From contig NZ_FOOK01000012.1 of the NCBI RefSeq assembly GCF_900113175.1, positions 2,771-66,770 of the forward strand: a stretch of DNA of 64,000 nt. The letters are read 5' to 3'. The notes beneath the pieces were generated by a model that ran no database searches, was not told the DNA's origin, and worked only from the letters and a program-made list of their open reading frames with translations. Shown here in pieces: positions 16,404-26,754 of this stretch. The stretch's first letter is position 1, and each line of letters opens with the position of its first letter. The stretch is from Planifilum fulgidum. Lineage in GTDB: Bacteria; Bacillota; Bacilli; Thermoactinomycetales; DSM-44946. A program made the position numbers and the translations under genes.

Positions 16404-17657
16404 ATGGAAAAGGACCGGGATGGTTTCCGGCAAAACCGGGGGGATTGGGCCGGGGGAACGTGCGCTTCGGAAACCCAAAGGGCGCGGAAGGGGTCCGCCT
16501 TGGAGGTGTTGAAAGTGGCCGTCCGGTTGGGGCTGACGTCCTTCGGCGGCCCCGTCGCCCATTTGGGGTATTATCGGGAGGAATGCGTGATCCGGAGAAA
16601 ATGGCTGGATGAAAAGACGTATGCGGACCTAGTGGCCTTGTGTCAGATGCTTCCGGGACCGGCGAGCAGTCAGGTGGGGATGGCCATCGGTCTGATCCGG
16701 GCGGGATTTCCGGGAGCATTGGCTTTCTGGACGGGATTCACCTTGCCTTCCGCCCTGGCGCTGATGGCGTTTGCTTGCGCCTTGCAGGGAATCCAGATCA
16801 AAGGGACGGGTTGGGTTCACGGATTGTTGGTCGTCGCGGTGGCGGTGGTCGCCCGGGCTGTTTGGGGCATGGCCCGGGGGCTGGCTTCGGATCGCCTCCG
16901 GGGGACGATCGCCGTTTTGTCGGCCGTCGTCGCGGTGCTTTGGCAATCGGCGCTGAGTCAGGTGCTGATCATCGCCTCCGCGGGGGTGTTCGGTTGGATC
17001 CTTTTGCCCAAAGGTCCCGGCCGGGAAGCCTCTCCGCTGAGGATTCCTTTTTCCCGGAGGGCCGCGTGGATCGCCTGGGGGCTGTTTTTCGGGCTGCTCT
17101 TTCTTCTTCCGTTGTGGCGCGAAGTCGCCTCGAGCCGATGGCCGGCGATTTTGGACAGCTTTTACCGGACGGGTTCGCTGGTGTTTGGCGGCGGCCACGT
17201 GGTTCTTCCGCTCCTGGAGGCGGAAGTGGTGTCGCCCGGGTGGATGACTCCCGACCAGTTTCTCGCCGGGTACGGGGCGGCTCAGGCCGTGCCGGGGCCC
17301 CTCTTCACCTTTGCCGCCTACCTGGGGATGCTGATCGGCGGGTGGCCGGGGGCGCTGTTGGCGACGGTGTCCATCTTTTTTCCCTCCTTTTTGTTGATTG
17401 TCGGGACACTCCCCTTTTGGGACCGGATCCGCACGCGACCGGAGTTTCAAAGGGCCCTGGACGGGATCCATGCGGCGGTGGTGGGAATATTGTCGGCGGC
17501 CCTTTATGATCCCCTGTGGACCGAAGCAATTCGGACTCCGTGGGATTTCAGTTTGGCGCTGATGGCTTTCGCCTTGCTGATGATTTGGAAAGTGCCGCCC
17601 TGGGCGGTCGTCCTTCTGTGCGCGGCGGGAGGGGCACTCCTGTATCTCTGCGGATAG
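16404..17657 (+). CDS. chrA: Chromate transporter (ChrA/CHR family)
   Basis: A 417-residue long-chain CHR protein with two homologous halves. The first has TSFGGPVAHLGYYREE and LCQMLPGPASSQVGMAIG; the second has VFGGGHVVLPLLEAEVV and YGAAQAVPGPLFTFAAYLG. Both are the signature FGG-H and Q-PGP motifs. Members export chromate using membrane energy, though some family members transport other anions. About ten membrane segments. The ATG directly follows GGGGAAGGAG, and about 36 extra hydrophilic residues precede the first conserved motif, so a later start is possible. Confidence 0.92.
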   Translation: MEKDRDGFRQNRGDWAGGTCASETQRARKGSALEVLKVAVRLGLTSFGGPVAHLGYYREECVIRRKWLDEKTYADLVALCQMLPGPASSQVGMAIGLIRAGFPGALAFWTGFTLPSALALMAFACALQGIQIKGTGWVHGLLVVAVAVVARAVWGMARGLASDRLRGTIAVLSAVVAVLWQSALSQVLIIASAGVFGWILLPKGPGREASPLRIPFSRRAAWIAWGLFFGLLFLLPLWREVASSRWPAILDSFYRTGSLVFGGGHVVLPLLEAEVVSPGWMTPDQFLAGYGAAQAVPGPLFTFAAYLGMLIGGWPGALLATVSIFFPSFLLIVGTLPFWDRIRTRPEFQRALDGIHAAVVGILSAALYDPLWTEAIRTPWDFSLALMAFALLMIWKVPPWAVVLLCAAGGALLYLCG

Positions 17658-17812
17658 ATCCAGCTGCGGCATTGCGGAAGGAGTTTTTTCGTTGGTCATC
17701 CAAGTATGATATCCGGCGGGAATTTTTCGTCTTTTGAAGGGAATGGATGAATGGGCAATGATTCTCGGGACTCATGCGGAAATTGATCAAGGATTCGGTT
17801 GGTGGTGAGCCG

Positions 17813-19264
17813 ATGAGGGAACTTCTTGACATGGACGCCTCCGCCCTGGCTGAAAAAATCCGGTCGGGAGAGATCACGTCCGCCGAAGCCGTCGAAGGGT
17901 ATATCCGGCACATCGAGCGGGTCAATCCCCACATCCGGGCGATGATCGAACCCCGGTTTGATGAGGCCAGGCAGGAGGCGGAAGAACGGGATCGGTTGCT
18001 CAGGGAGGGAAAGGCGAAGGGCAGGTTGTGGGGCGTCCCCATCAGCATGAAGGAAGCCTTTTATGTCAAGGGGATGCACACCACCGGCGGCCTGCCCCGC
18101 CGCAGGGAGGCGGTGGACCGGGAAGACGCGGAGATCGTGAGGCGGTTGAAACAAGAAGGTGCCGTTATTCTGGGCAAGACCAACACCCCCGCCCTGTGTT
18201 ATTGCCAGGAGACGGAAAATACGCTGTTCGGCCGAACCAACAACCCCTGGGATCTGAGCCGCACCGCCGGCGGCTCCAGCGGCGGGGAAGGGGCCCTGAT
18301 GGCGGTGGGAGGCGCTGCGGTGGGAATCGGTTCCGACATCGGCGGATCAATCCGATTTCCCGCCCATTTCAACGGGGTGATCGGTTTTAAGTCGGGCAAC
18401 CGCCGGGTTTCCCCCGCCGGGGCGTTTCCGGAGGTGAAGGAGCCCCATCAGGTTTCCATGTTTGGAATCGGCGCCCTTGCCAAATCGGTGAGGGATGCGG
18501 AACTTGTCAATGACATTCTTGCCCTCCAGAAGCCCTCCCCGGTGGATGCCGGAGCCTTTCAGCTGGTGGTTCCCCCTCCTCATCCCGACGCGCCGGTGGG
18601 GGAGGAGACGGCGGAGTATTTGGATGCGGTCCGCCGGGAGTTTGCCGCCGGTTCCCGCCATGCGGAGCATCCTCCCCACTTTGAGCGGGCGACCCGGATG
18701 TGGCAATGGATCATGTCCCACGACGGAGGGGAGGAACTGGTCCGGCTGTGCGGGGAGAAGGGCTTTTCCGGCGTTTTTCTGGAGTATTTGAAGGCGCGCC
18801 TGACGGGAAGGTCGGAGCTGCATCCCTATCTGACCTGGGCCCTGCTGGGCACACGGCTTTTCCGTCCCTCCGCTAAGGAGTGGATGCGCATGTCGGAAGA
18901 GCTCCGCGGCGGGGAGCGGGAGGTGGCGGCGTTTTTGCGAAACCGCGTGCTGGTTCTTCCGGTGTACCACTGCGCCGCCCCGGAACACGGAAAGGTGTAT
19001 GCGGAGCTTTTCTCCATTCGCCAAACCTTTCTCCGGTATCTTCCGTATGTCGCCTATGCCAACACCTTCGGATTGCCTTCCCTGACCGTTCCCGTGGGGA
19101 CCGACCGGTCCGGGATGCCGATCGGCCTCCAGCTCATCACCGCCGTCGGCCAGGAGGCCGCCCTTTTTCAGTGGGGGCGCCGGGTGGAATCCGCCTTCCG
19201 GGGGTATGTGCGCTGCACGAAATACGATGCCGAGAGCGGCGACGAACCCGGAGGGGGATCTTGA
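17813..19264 (+). CDS. Amidase-signature-family hydrolase
   Basis: A 483-residue protein. The Ser-cisSer-Lys triad is present: Lys80 in ISMKEAF, Ser155 in GGSSGGEG and the nucleophile Ser179 in GSDIGGSIRFPAH. The family hydrolyses amides, including fatty acid amides, nitrile-derived amides and glutaminyl-tRNA intermediates. This length and context do not match GatA, and no gatB/gatC adjoin. ATG 17813 follows GGTGGTGA; an in-frame ATG at 17774 is an alternative. The natural substrate is unknown. Confidence 0.88.
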   Translation: MRELLDMDASALAEKIRSGEITSAEAVEGYIRHIERVNPHIRAMIEPRFDEARQEAEERDRLLREGKAKGRLWGVPISMKEAFYVKGMHTTGGLPRRREAVDREDAEIVRRLKQEGAVILGKTNTPALCYCQETENTLFGRTNNPWDLSRTAGGSSGGEGALMAVGGAAVGIGSDIGGSIRFPAHFNGVIGFKSGNRRVSPAGAFPEVKEPHQVSMFGIGALAKSVRDAELVNDILALQKPSPVDAGAFQLVVPPPHPDAPVGEETAEYLDAVRREFAAGSRHAEHPPHFERATRMWQWIMSHDGGEELVRLCGEKGFSGVFLEYLKARLTGRSELHPYLTWALLGTRLFRPSAKEWMRMSEELRGGEREVAAFLRNRVLVLPVYHCAAPEHGKVYAELFSIRQTFLRYLPYVAYANTFGLPSLTVPVGTDRSGMPIGLQLITAVGQEAALFQWGRRVESAFRGYVRCTKYDAESGDEPGGGS

Positions 19265-19562
19265 CAACCGCCTGCGATCGGGGAATCCGAGAAAAAGACC
19301 GGATCCCTTTGCGGCGTGGATGAACCGGGAGGACTTCCCCACGTCCGGGGCCATCCGCTTTGAGGAGAAAGGAGCGCGGCCAGCGGGTGATCGTGGAGCA
19401 TATCGGTTGGGGGGAAAGAGAAGAGGGGACGGAGGGTCGCCGCATCGGACGGCCTGGTCCGGTTGCCTGGAGAGTCTGCGTTCGGCACGGGAATCGAGAG
19501 AGGGGGAGATCTGCTGTCTTCTGGGAGACCGGGGCCGACCCCCTCGGGGAAGGAGGATGCAC

Positions 19563-20402
19563 ATGTTGCCGTCAGCGGTTGTATCGCCGGAGTGGTTGCG
19601 GGAGAGGCTGGAAAATCCCGATCTGGTTGTCGTCGATTGCCGCTTCGAACTGGGAAAGCCCGATGCGGGCCGAAAAGCGTACGAACAGGATCACGTTCCG
19701 GGAGCCGTCTACATGGATCTGGAGAAGGATCTCTCAGGTCCCGTCGGCCGGCACGGCGGGCGTCACCCCCTGCCGGAGACGGACGCCTTTGCGGAGAAGT
19801 TGGGAAGGGCCGGAATCGACCACACCAAAATCGTCGTCGCCTACGACGATCAGGGAGGGGCGATGGCGGCCCGCCTGTGGTGGTTGCTCCGCTATCTGGG
19901 GCATGAACCGGTGGCGGTTTTGGATGGGGGGTATCAGGGGTGGAAGGAGAAGGGGTATCCCGTGACGGCGGAACGGATCCAGCCTTCGCCCGTCCGGTTC
20001 GTCCCCCGAATCCGCCATCCCGAATGGTTGGTGGACATGGAGGAAGTGAGGCGTCACCGGGGGCTGTTGATCGATTCCCGGGACCCCGAACGGTATGCGG
20101 GACGGTTTGAACCGATCGACGCCAAGGCGGGGCACATCCCCGGCGCAGTAAACCGGTTTTGGAAAGACAATTTGGCGGAAGGGCAGCGGTGGAAATCCCG
20201 GGAGGAATTGCGGCGGGATTTTTCCTTCATTCCGGAAGGGGAACGTCCCATCGTCTACTGCGGTTCCGGCGTGACGGCGTGTGCCAATCTGCTGGCCCTG
20301 CATCTCGCCGGCCGGGAAGGGCGCCTGTATGCGGGAAGTTTCAGCGATTGGATCAGTTATGAGGAAAATCCGATCGCGCAAGGAGAGGAGGAGCCCCGTT
20401 GA
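19563..20402 (+). CDS. Sulfurtransferase with two rhodanese domains
   Basis: A 279-residue tandem rhodanese. The inactive N-terminal domain has VVDCRFELGKP and DHVPGAVYMDLEKDL. The C-terminal domain carries the active cysteine in VYCGSGVTAC, closest to thiosulfate/3-mercaptopyruvate sulfurtransferases. ATG 19563 is 6 bp from GGAAGGAGG; an ATG 6 bp earlier abuts the site. The ~300 bp upstream (19265-19562) contain no feature I can support. It lies just upstream of the SARP-type promoter of the ligase operon. Confidence 0.9.
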   Translation: MLPSAVVSPEWLRERLENPDLVVVDCRFELGKPDAGRKAYEQDHVPGAVYMDLEKDLSGPVGRHGGRHPLPETDAFAEKLGRAGIDHTKIVVAYDDQGGAMAARLWWLLRYLGHEPVAVLDGGYQGWKEKGYPVTAERIQPSPVRFVPRIRHPEWLVDMEEVRRHRGLLIDSRDPERYAGRFEPIDAKAGHIPGAVNRFWKDNLAEGQRWKSREELRRDFSFIPEGERPIVYCGSGVTACANLLALHLAGREGRLYAGSFSDWISYEENPIAQGEEEPR

Positions 20403-20518
20403 GGGAAGCCTTGCAGGGCGGCTTCCCCCGCGGGGTGCCGGAAGCAACTTTTTCCGAAAATTTAAACACAAGGCGTGCGGCCAAGTCCGCTTGCAGGGGG
20501 GCTCCGGGAGGGGAGCAG

Positions 20519-20551
20519 TGTAACCCGTTTGCAACCCGTTCCTGGTATCTT
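20519..20551 (+). promoter_or_regulatory. SARP-type activator site and -10 box of the ligase-regulator operon
   Basis: TGTAACC (20519-20525), four bases, TGCAACC (20530-20536), nine bases, then TATCTT (20546-20551) as the -10. There is no consensus -35; the repeats occupy that place. The arrangement equals that at 25401-25433. SARP/AfsR proteins bind heptamer direct repeats with 11-bp period ending about 8 bp before the -10 (established for Streptomyces). Confidence 0.7.
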
Positions 20552-20588
20552 CCTTGTGGGATTTTGCATCACGGGAATACGAGGAGCG

Positions 20589-22088
20589 ATGTCGGTGTAC
20601 CGGGAAACGGGTTGGCTCGAAGGGCGCAAACGGCTTGCTCCGGATCAGATCGCCCTTGTTGACGGAGAAACCGGAAGGCGCTGCAGTTACGATCTCCTGT
20701 ACCGGCGCTCGGTCCGGGCGGCCCGGTATTTGTCGGAGATGGGCATTTCAAAGGGAGACCGGGTGGCATTTCTTGCTCCCAACGATATGGCCGTTTTCGT
20801 CTGTTTTTTTGCCTGTGAGCGGCTGGGGGCGATTTTTGTCCCCCTGAACTGGAGGCTTTCGCCCCGGGAATTGAACGGGATCCTGGAAGATGCCGGGCCG
20901 AAAGTGTTGCTATTTCACCGGCGAATGGAGCATTTGGCGGCAGCGCTCGCCGCCCCGTCGATCGTCCCCTTGGATCTTTTGGATCCGGACGATCCGCCGG
21001 AGCCGGAAGGAGAGGAAGAGGCGGATTATCCCTCGCTGTCGGACCCGGCCATGATCCTCTATACGGGCGGGACGACGGGGAAGCCGAAGGGGGTGGTGCT
21101 CACCCATGGCTCCATCTTTTGGAACTCCATCAACACGATTTTGAGCTGGCAGCTGACGGCGAAGGACAGGGCCCTCTCCTGCTTGCCCCTGTTCCACACC
21201 GGGGGATTGAACGTCCTCTCCCTTCCGGTGTTGCAGGCGGGGGGGACTCTCGTCATCATCGACCGATTCGACCCTGACAGGGTGATGGATGTGATTGACC
21301 GGGAACGGTGCACCATCGCCCTGATGGTTCCGACGATGTACCACCTGCTCATCCGGTCGCCCCGGTTTGCCGAAAAATCCTTCCCCACCATGCGGGAGTT
21401 TCTCTCCGGGGGCGCGCCGTGCCCGCGGGAAGTGCACCGGGCCTTCGCCAACAAGGGGCTTCCCTTCCGGGAGGGTTACGGCTTGACCGAGGCGGGACCC
21501 AACAATTTTGTCACCGATCCTTCCACCGCCCGGAAAAAACCCGGAACCGTCGGGAAGCCGATGCTCTACAACCAGGTCCGGATCGTCTCGGAGGACGGGA
21601 CGGATTCCCCGGCGGGAAGCGTGGGAGAGATTTGGATCCGGGGCGGTCACCTGTTCGACCGTTACTGGAACAATCCGGAGGCGACCGACGAGTCGCTGGT
21701 CGACGGCTGGCTCCGGACCGGGGATTTGGGGATGCGGGATGAGGAGGGGGACTTTTACATCGTTGGGCGAAAAAAGGAGATGATCGTCACGGGGGGAGAA
21801 AACGTTTATCCTGCGGAAGTGGAACAGATCATCGCCGAACACCCCGAAGTGGAACAGGTGGTCGTGGTGGGTGCGCCGGATCCCAAATGGGGGGAGGCGG
21901 TGGCGGCCGCCGTCGTTCCGAGGAAGGGTTCCTGCCTGACCGGCGAGGGACTGAGGTCCTACCTGAGGGGCAGACTGGCCGCGTACAAGATTCCCAAAGC
22001 CGTCCTTTTCATGGACGAACTGCCGAAGACGCCCGTGGGCAAGATCGACAGGCGGGCCATCCTCCGCCTCTTTGTCCAAAAGGATTGA
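20589..22088 (+). CDS. Acyl-CoA ligase (AMP-forming, class I adenylating enzyme)
   Basis: A 499-residue protein that would activate a carboxylic acid to an acyl-AMP and then acyl-CoA. Visible motifs are the P-loop YTGGTTGKPKG, GYGLTEAGP, WLRTGDLG, the hinge VGRKKEMIVTGGENVYPAEVE and the catalytic lysine in TPVGKIDRR. It is of typical length for a medium/long-chain or aromatic acid ligase; the chain preference cannot be read. ATG 20589 follows GAGGAG closely. It is the first gene after the SARP-type promoter and 20 bp upstream of the regulator gene, so the two are probably one transcript. Confidence 0.92.
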   Translation: MSVYRETGWLEGRKRLAPDQIALVDGETGRRCSYDLLYRRSVRAARYLSEMGISKGDRVAFLAPNDMAVFVCFFACERLGAIFVPLNWRLSPRELNGILEDAGPKVLLFHRRMEHLAAALAAPSIVPLDLLDPDDPPEPEGEEEADYPSLSDPAMILYTGGTTGKPKGVVLTHGSIFWNSINTILSWQLTAKDRALSCLPLFHTGGLNVLSLPVLQAGGTLVIIDRFDPDRVMDVIDRERCTIALMVPTMYHLLIRSPRFAEKSFPTMREFLSGGAPCPREVHRAFANKGLPFREGYGLTEAGPNNFVTDPSTARKKPGTVGKPMLYNQVRIVSEDGTDSPAGSVGEIWIRGGHLFDRYWNNPEATDESLVDGWLRTGDLGMRDEEGDFYIVGRKKEMIVTGGENVYPAEVEQIIAEHPEVEQVVVVGAPDPKWGEAVAAAVVPRKGSCLTGEGLRSYLRGRLAAYKIPKAVLFMDELPKTPVGKIDRRAILRLFVQKD

Positions 22089-22108
22089 AGTTCCGAGAGG
22101 TGGATGCC

Positions 22109-25100
22109 ATGAGAAGGGGAATGCGGCTCCTGAAAACGAAATGGATCCCTCCGGCTCCCAAATCCAGCACCTTTCGCAGGCCGGAAGTGTCGAAAAAGTT
22201 GAAGGGGTTGGTCCCTCTCACCCTGGTCCATGCCGCTCCGGGTTACGGAAAAACCACCGCCGTCGCCTGTTTCATGCAGGACGAACAACTGACTGCCGGC
22301 TGGTATCGAATCGGAGAGGACGATGCGAAACCGGCCGTTTTTTTCCGATATCTGCTCGGTGCGCTGAATGTCCGCTTTCCTTCGGTCGGCGAAAAATGGA
22401 TGCGGCACTTGGAGCGGGAGGAGGAAGACCGGGAAACGGAAGTTTGGTACGACCTGGGATCGGATCTCCTCAATGAATTGGCCCTGCTCGGGAAAAGGTC
22501 CGTGCTCGTGCTGGACAACTGGCATTTGGCCGAAGAAAATCCGCTCCTTTCCGGATGGATGGAGTGGTTTTTTTCCCATTTGCCGGAAAATTCCCGTCTC
22601 GTTCTCATCAGCCGGACCCGCCCCGATTGGTCCCGGTTGGCGGAGATGCGGGTGAAGGGGAGCCTGCTGGAGGTGACCGGCGACGACCTGTCCTTTTCCG
22701 AGGAGGAAGCGGAGGTGTGGCTGTCCGACGAATACGGGCTCGCCCTTTCGCCGGAGGATTTCAGGCGGCTTCATGGGCAGACGGGAGGATGGGTGCTGCC
22801 CCTTCGGCTGATCGGGGAGAAGTTCGCCGCTTCCCGAAGGTTGGAAGAGGGGTTTGAAAAAAAGATTGAGGAGGATTTGTTTCCTTTTCTGGACGCGGAG
22901 GTCTGGGAAAGGCAGCCTGAAGAAGTCCGCCGGTTTTTCATGCAGACGGCGCTTCTGGAGAAGTGGTCTCCGGAGGATTTGGAGGCGCTGTTTCCGGAGG
23001 CGGAGGCCCGGCGAATCCTGGAGGAACTTCTCCGTCAACATCTTTTTTTGGCGCCGGCCGAGGGGGGGCAGATTCCGTTACCTTCCCCTCTTCCGGGATT
23101 ATCTCCGGGAAAAGCTGCGCCGGAAGTCCCGGGAACAACGGGTTTTCTTTTACCGTCTCGCCGCCGAACATGCCTTTCGGAACCGGCGGTTTGACGAGGC
23201 GATTCGCCTGATGCTGGAGACGGGGGATGCGGAGAGCATCGGCCGGTTTTTGGAGGAACACGGCTCGGTGATGATGGATCGGGGCCGGTTGAACCTGATT
23301 GAAAAAGCCCTTTCTGAATTGTCCGAAGAGGTGAAGGATCGGCGCTATTGGCTCTGGGTGCTGGAGGGGGAGGTGAATCGTTACCGCTGTGCCTACGCGC
23401 GGGCGAGGGATTGCTATCTCCGCGGGGAAGGAATTGCCCGCGAAAGGGGAGACTTCCGGGGAGTCAGCATGGCGCTCGAAGGGCAGGCGCGAATTTTCCT
23501 CGATACGATTCAGCCCAGGGAGGCGGAACGCCTTTTGAATCGCGCCCTGGATGTGCTGGAAGGCATCCCGGGAGCCGAGGAGCAGCGGAGTCGCCTCACC
23601 CGTTTGATCGCCGAAAACCTGGTCAATTACGGCCGGGCCGATGATGCCGGCGAGTGGGTGGCCAAGAGCCGGGAGCAACCCGACGGGGAGGAGGAGTTGG
23701 AGGCCCGCTATTTCCTGCGAACCGGCCGGCTCGTTCAGGCCAAACAAATCCTTGAGCGGAAAAAGCGGGCGGAGGCGGGCCGCGAGGATCGCCGCCTCCC
23801 CCGGGCTCACCGGGAGACGGATGTTCTTTTGTCCCTGATCCACGCGATGATGGGGGACCCCGAAATGGCAAAGCAATATGCCGAGGCCGGGATCATGCAG
23901 GGGGTCCGGTGGCAGGTTCCCTTTGTGGAGGCCTGCGGATGGATGCGGATGGGTCATGCCGTTCAGCTGTTGAACCGGTATGAGTCGCAGCTGGCCGCCG
24001 ACTGTTACCGGACGGCCCTGGATCTGATGGAGGAGATGAAGGTTTCGCGAGGGAAAGCGGAACCGCTGATGGGCCTGTGTCTGCTCCACGGGCGGGAAGG
24101 CGCCGTCGAATCGGCTTTGGCCTGCGGGGAGGAGGCTCTGGCCGAAACGGAGAAAGCGAGGGATTTTTGGCTTTCCACCTTGATCCGGCTTTCCATGGGG
24201 ATCGCCTGCGCCCATGCCTCCCGGTGGGAGGAGGCCGCCGGATGGTTTGCCGATTGCAGCCGGGACTTCGCCCGCTGCGGCGACAGCCACGGTTTGACCG
24301 TCGCTTCCCTGTGGCAGGCCCTGACCGCCTTCAAATTGAAGGAACAGGATCAATTCTCCACATGCATGGAGCGCTTTTTAAACCTGATGCGCACGGGGGA
24401 ACACGATTACCTCCTCCGGCGCCGCACCCTCTTCGGCCCGTCGGATGTGCAGAAGGTGACCCGGCTGCTGTTTGAGGCCCAGCGGCAAGGCGTGAAGGAG
24501 GAGTATGTCTCCCATTTGTTGTCGGAGTTGGGCTTTGAACGGATCACCTTCCACCCCGGCTACACCCTGCGGATTGAGACCCTGGGCGGTTTCCGCGTGT
24601 GGCTGGGGGATGAGCCGGTGGAGGAGAAGGGTTGGCAAAGGTGGAAGGCGAGGGAGCTCCTCCAATTGTTCATCACCCGGCGGCAGCATCTGCTTCCCAA
24701 GGAGGAGATTCTCTCCCTCCTGTGGCCGGGGGTGGAGAAATCGGCGGCATCCCGGGATTTTAAAGTGGCCCTCCACGCGCTGAACCAGGTGTTGGAACCC
24801 GGCCGTCCGGCCCGGTCGACCCCCTTTTTCATTCAGCGGCAAGGGTCGATGTACGGATTGAACCCGGCGTCGGGATTTGAGTTGGATGCCGCCGAATTTG
24901 AGCGGCGGATTCTGGAGGGATTGCAAACCCGGGATCCGGATCGCGCCCGGAGCGTTCTTGCCGCCGGACTGTCCCTGTATAAGGGGGAGTATCTTCCGGA
25001 ACGGCGTTACGATGATTGGTGCATGGAGGAGAGGGAGCGGCTGGATGCGCTGTTTTTGCGGGGAGCGGAGCGGCTGGCGCAGCTCTTGTTGGAAGCGGGG

Positions 25101-25370
25101 GACGATGATGGGGTGATCCACTGGAGCGAACGCATTCTTCGGCGGGATCCCTGCTGGGAGGAGGCGTACCGCCTGCTGATGATCGCCTATTTCCGCAAAA
25201 ACAACCGCCCCCAGTCCATCAAATGGTATCTCCGTTGCCTGCAGACGCTGGAGCGGGAGCTTCACATCGAGCCGATGCCCGAGACAGAGCGGCTTTACCG
25301 GATGATCCGGGAAGGAAATCTGGTGCTTGAACCCCGGTTTGACGGCGCTCCGGAGGCTTCCGCCCCATGA
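22109..25370 (+). CDS. Large SARP/AfsR-type transcriptional activator, frameshifted in a G run
   Basis: When the frame is corrected this is a ~1,086-residue STAND-like regulator. It has an NTPase with Walker A APGYGKTT (about 43-50) and VLVLDNWHL, then a long helical TPR-like region. The C-terminus has an OmpR/SARP winged helix (about 815-915; LGGFRVWLGDEP, WKARELLQLF) and a bacterial transcriptional activation domain (about 920-1070; ELDAAEFERRI, EEAYRLLMIAYF). No LuxR helix-turn-helix is present. ATG 22109 follows GAGAGG. The first frame is lost at the G7 run 23062-23068 and the rest is read in the next frame; six Gs would give one continuous protein. It likely controls the operon it lies in and the importer operon downstream. 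Confidence 0.85.
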
Positions 25371-25400
25371 GAGTACGCAATACGCGGCCGGTTTGCCCGC

Positions 25401-25433
25401 TGTAACCGCTTTGTAACCCTCCGGGGCTATGAT
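25401..25433 (+). promoter_or_regulatory. SARP-type activator site and -10 box of the importer operon
   Basis: TGTAACC (25401-25407), four bases, TGTAACC (25412-25418), nine bases, then TATGAT (25428-25433). Repeat length, gap and distance to the -10 are identical to 20519-20551. An imperfect cre (CcpA) match also overlaps the first repeat, a less likely reading because the other promoter lacks it. Confidence 0.72.
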
Positions 25434-25465
25434 CGGATGGAAGAAGCTTCAAGGAGGGGTGAGGG

Positions 25466-26680
25466 ATGAGGAGGCGGATCAGCCGCATCGGATGGGCTTT
25501 GGTGTTTTCATCCATATTGGTGCTGGGCGCGGCTTGCGGTTCGGCGGGATCCGAATCGGATGCCGAAAGCGGAGAGCCGATCCGGATCGGGGTTCTGATT
25601 TCAAAGACGGGAGCGCTGGAGTCCTACGGAAAACAGACGATCAACGGGTTCGAACTGGGAATCGAATATGCCACCGGAGGAACGAAGAAGGTGGCGGGAC
25701 GACCCATCGAGTGGATCGTGGAGGACACGGAGACCAAGCCGGATGTGGCGGTCCAGAAGGCGACGAAACTTTTGGAGGAGGACGAGGTGGACATTCTGGT
25801 GGGAGCGTCCAGCTCGGCGGACACCCTGGCCGTCCTGCCCCTGGCGGAGGAATATCAGCGGGTGATGGTGGTGGAACCCGCGGCGGCGGACAGCATCACC
25901 GGGGACAATTGGAACCGGTATATTTTCCGGACGGCGCGCAATTCCTCCCAGGACGCCGCGGCCGGGGCCCGAGCCATCGCCGCCCCGGGGGTGAAAATCG
26001 CCACCTTGGCACCCGATTACGCCTTTGGTCGGGACGGAGTGGCCGCCTTCAAAAGGGAGGCGGAGAAACTGGGGGCCGAAATCGTTCTGGAGGAGTATGC
26101 CGATCCGAAGGCCACGGATTTTACTCCGAATATCCAGAAAATTATTATGAAAAAGCCGGACTATCTCTTCGTCATCTGGTCGGGGGCCAACACTCCCTGG
26201 AAGCAGCTGGCGGACATGAAGGTTCAGGAGCGGGGGATCAAGATTTCCACCGGCGTGCCGGATTTTGCGGCGATGCAGGTCATGAAGCCGATGGTCGGGA
26301 TGGAAGGCTTCACGGTGTATCACTACACCCTTCCGAAAAATCCGGTCAACGATTGGCTGGTGAAGGAGCATCGGAAGCGCTTTGGAGGTCCTCCGGACCT
26401 GTTCACCCCCGGGGGGATGTCCGCGGCGATCGCAATTGTCGAAGCCTTGAAAAAAACCGGCGGGGATCCGGAGGCGGAGCGGTTGATTCAAACGATGGAG
26501 GGCATGTCTTTTGAAACACCCAAGGGGAAGATGACGTTCCGCCCGGAAGATCATCAGGCCCTTCAGGCGATGTACGCGGTGAAGCTGGAAAAGAAAGAAG
26601 GTTCCGATGAGCCGGTGCCGGTGTTGATACGCGAAATTTCACCGGAGGAGGCGGCGCCGCCGGTCGAAAACAAGCGGTGA
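25466..26680 (+). CDS. ABC importer substrate-binding lipoprotein (LivJ-like)
   Basis: A 404-residue extracytoplasmic binding protein. The signal peptide ends in LGAAC (Cys24 lipobox), and the rest is a periplasmic-binding-protein type 1 fold (IRIGVLISKTGALESYGKQ opening, TPGGMSAAIAIVEAL near the end). The family binds branched-chain amino acids, amides, urea and aromatic or short-chain acids. The ligand here is not readable, and the neighbouring acyl-CoA ligase argues for a carboxylate. First gene of the importer operon, 33 bp downstream of the -10 box. Confidence 0.9.
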   Translation: MRRRISRIGWALVFSSILVLGAACGSAGSESDAESGEPIRIGVLISKTGALESYGKQTINGFELGIEYATGGTKKVAGRPIEWIVEDTETKPDVAVQKATKLLEEDEVDILVGASSSADTLAVLPLAEEYQRVMVVEPAAADSITGDNWNRYIFRTARNSSQDAAAGARAIAAPGVKIATLAPDYAFGRDGVAAFKREAEKLGAEIVLEEYADPKATDFTPNIQKIIMKKPDYLFVIWSGANTPWKQLADMKVQERGIKISTGVPDFAAMQVMKPMVGMEGFTVYHYTLPKNPVNDWLVKEHRKRFGGPPDLFTPGGMSAAIAIVEALKKTGGDPEAERLIQTMEGMSFETPKGKMTFRPEDHQALQAMYAVKLEKKEGSDEPVPVLIREISPEEAAPPVENKR

Positions 26681-26754
26681 GGGCGGCGGATCGGCACCCG
26701 ACCGCGGGAAGAAGCGGTGCGTGCCTTTCCTCGTCGGAAGGGAGGGATGAACCG

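Noticed and set aside
25400-25416. CcpA cre site at the importer promoter
   Set aside because: It matches 13 of 15 cre positions, but the sister promoter at 20519 shares the heptamer repeats and spacing and not the cre core. The SARP-box reading explains both.
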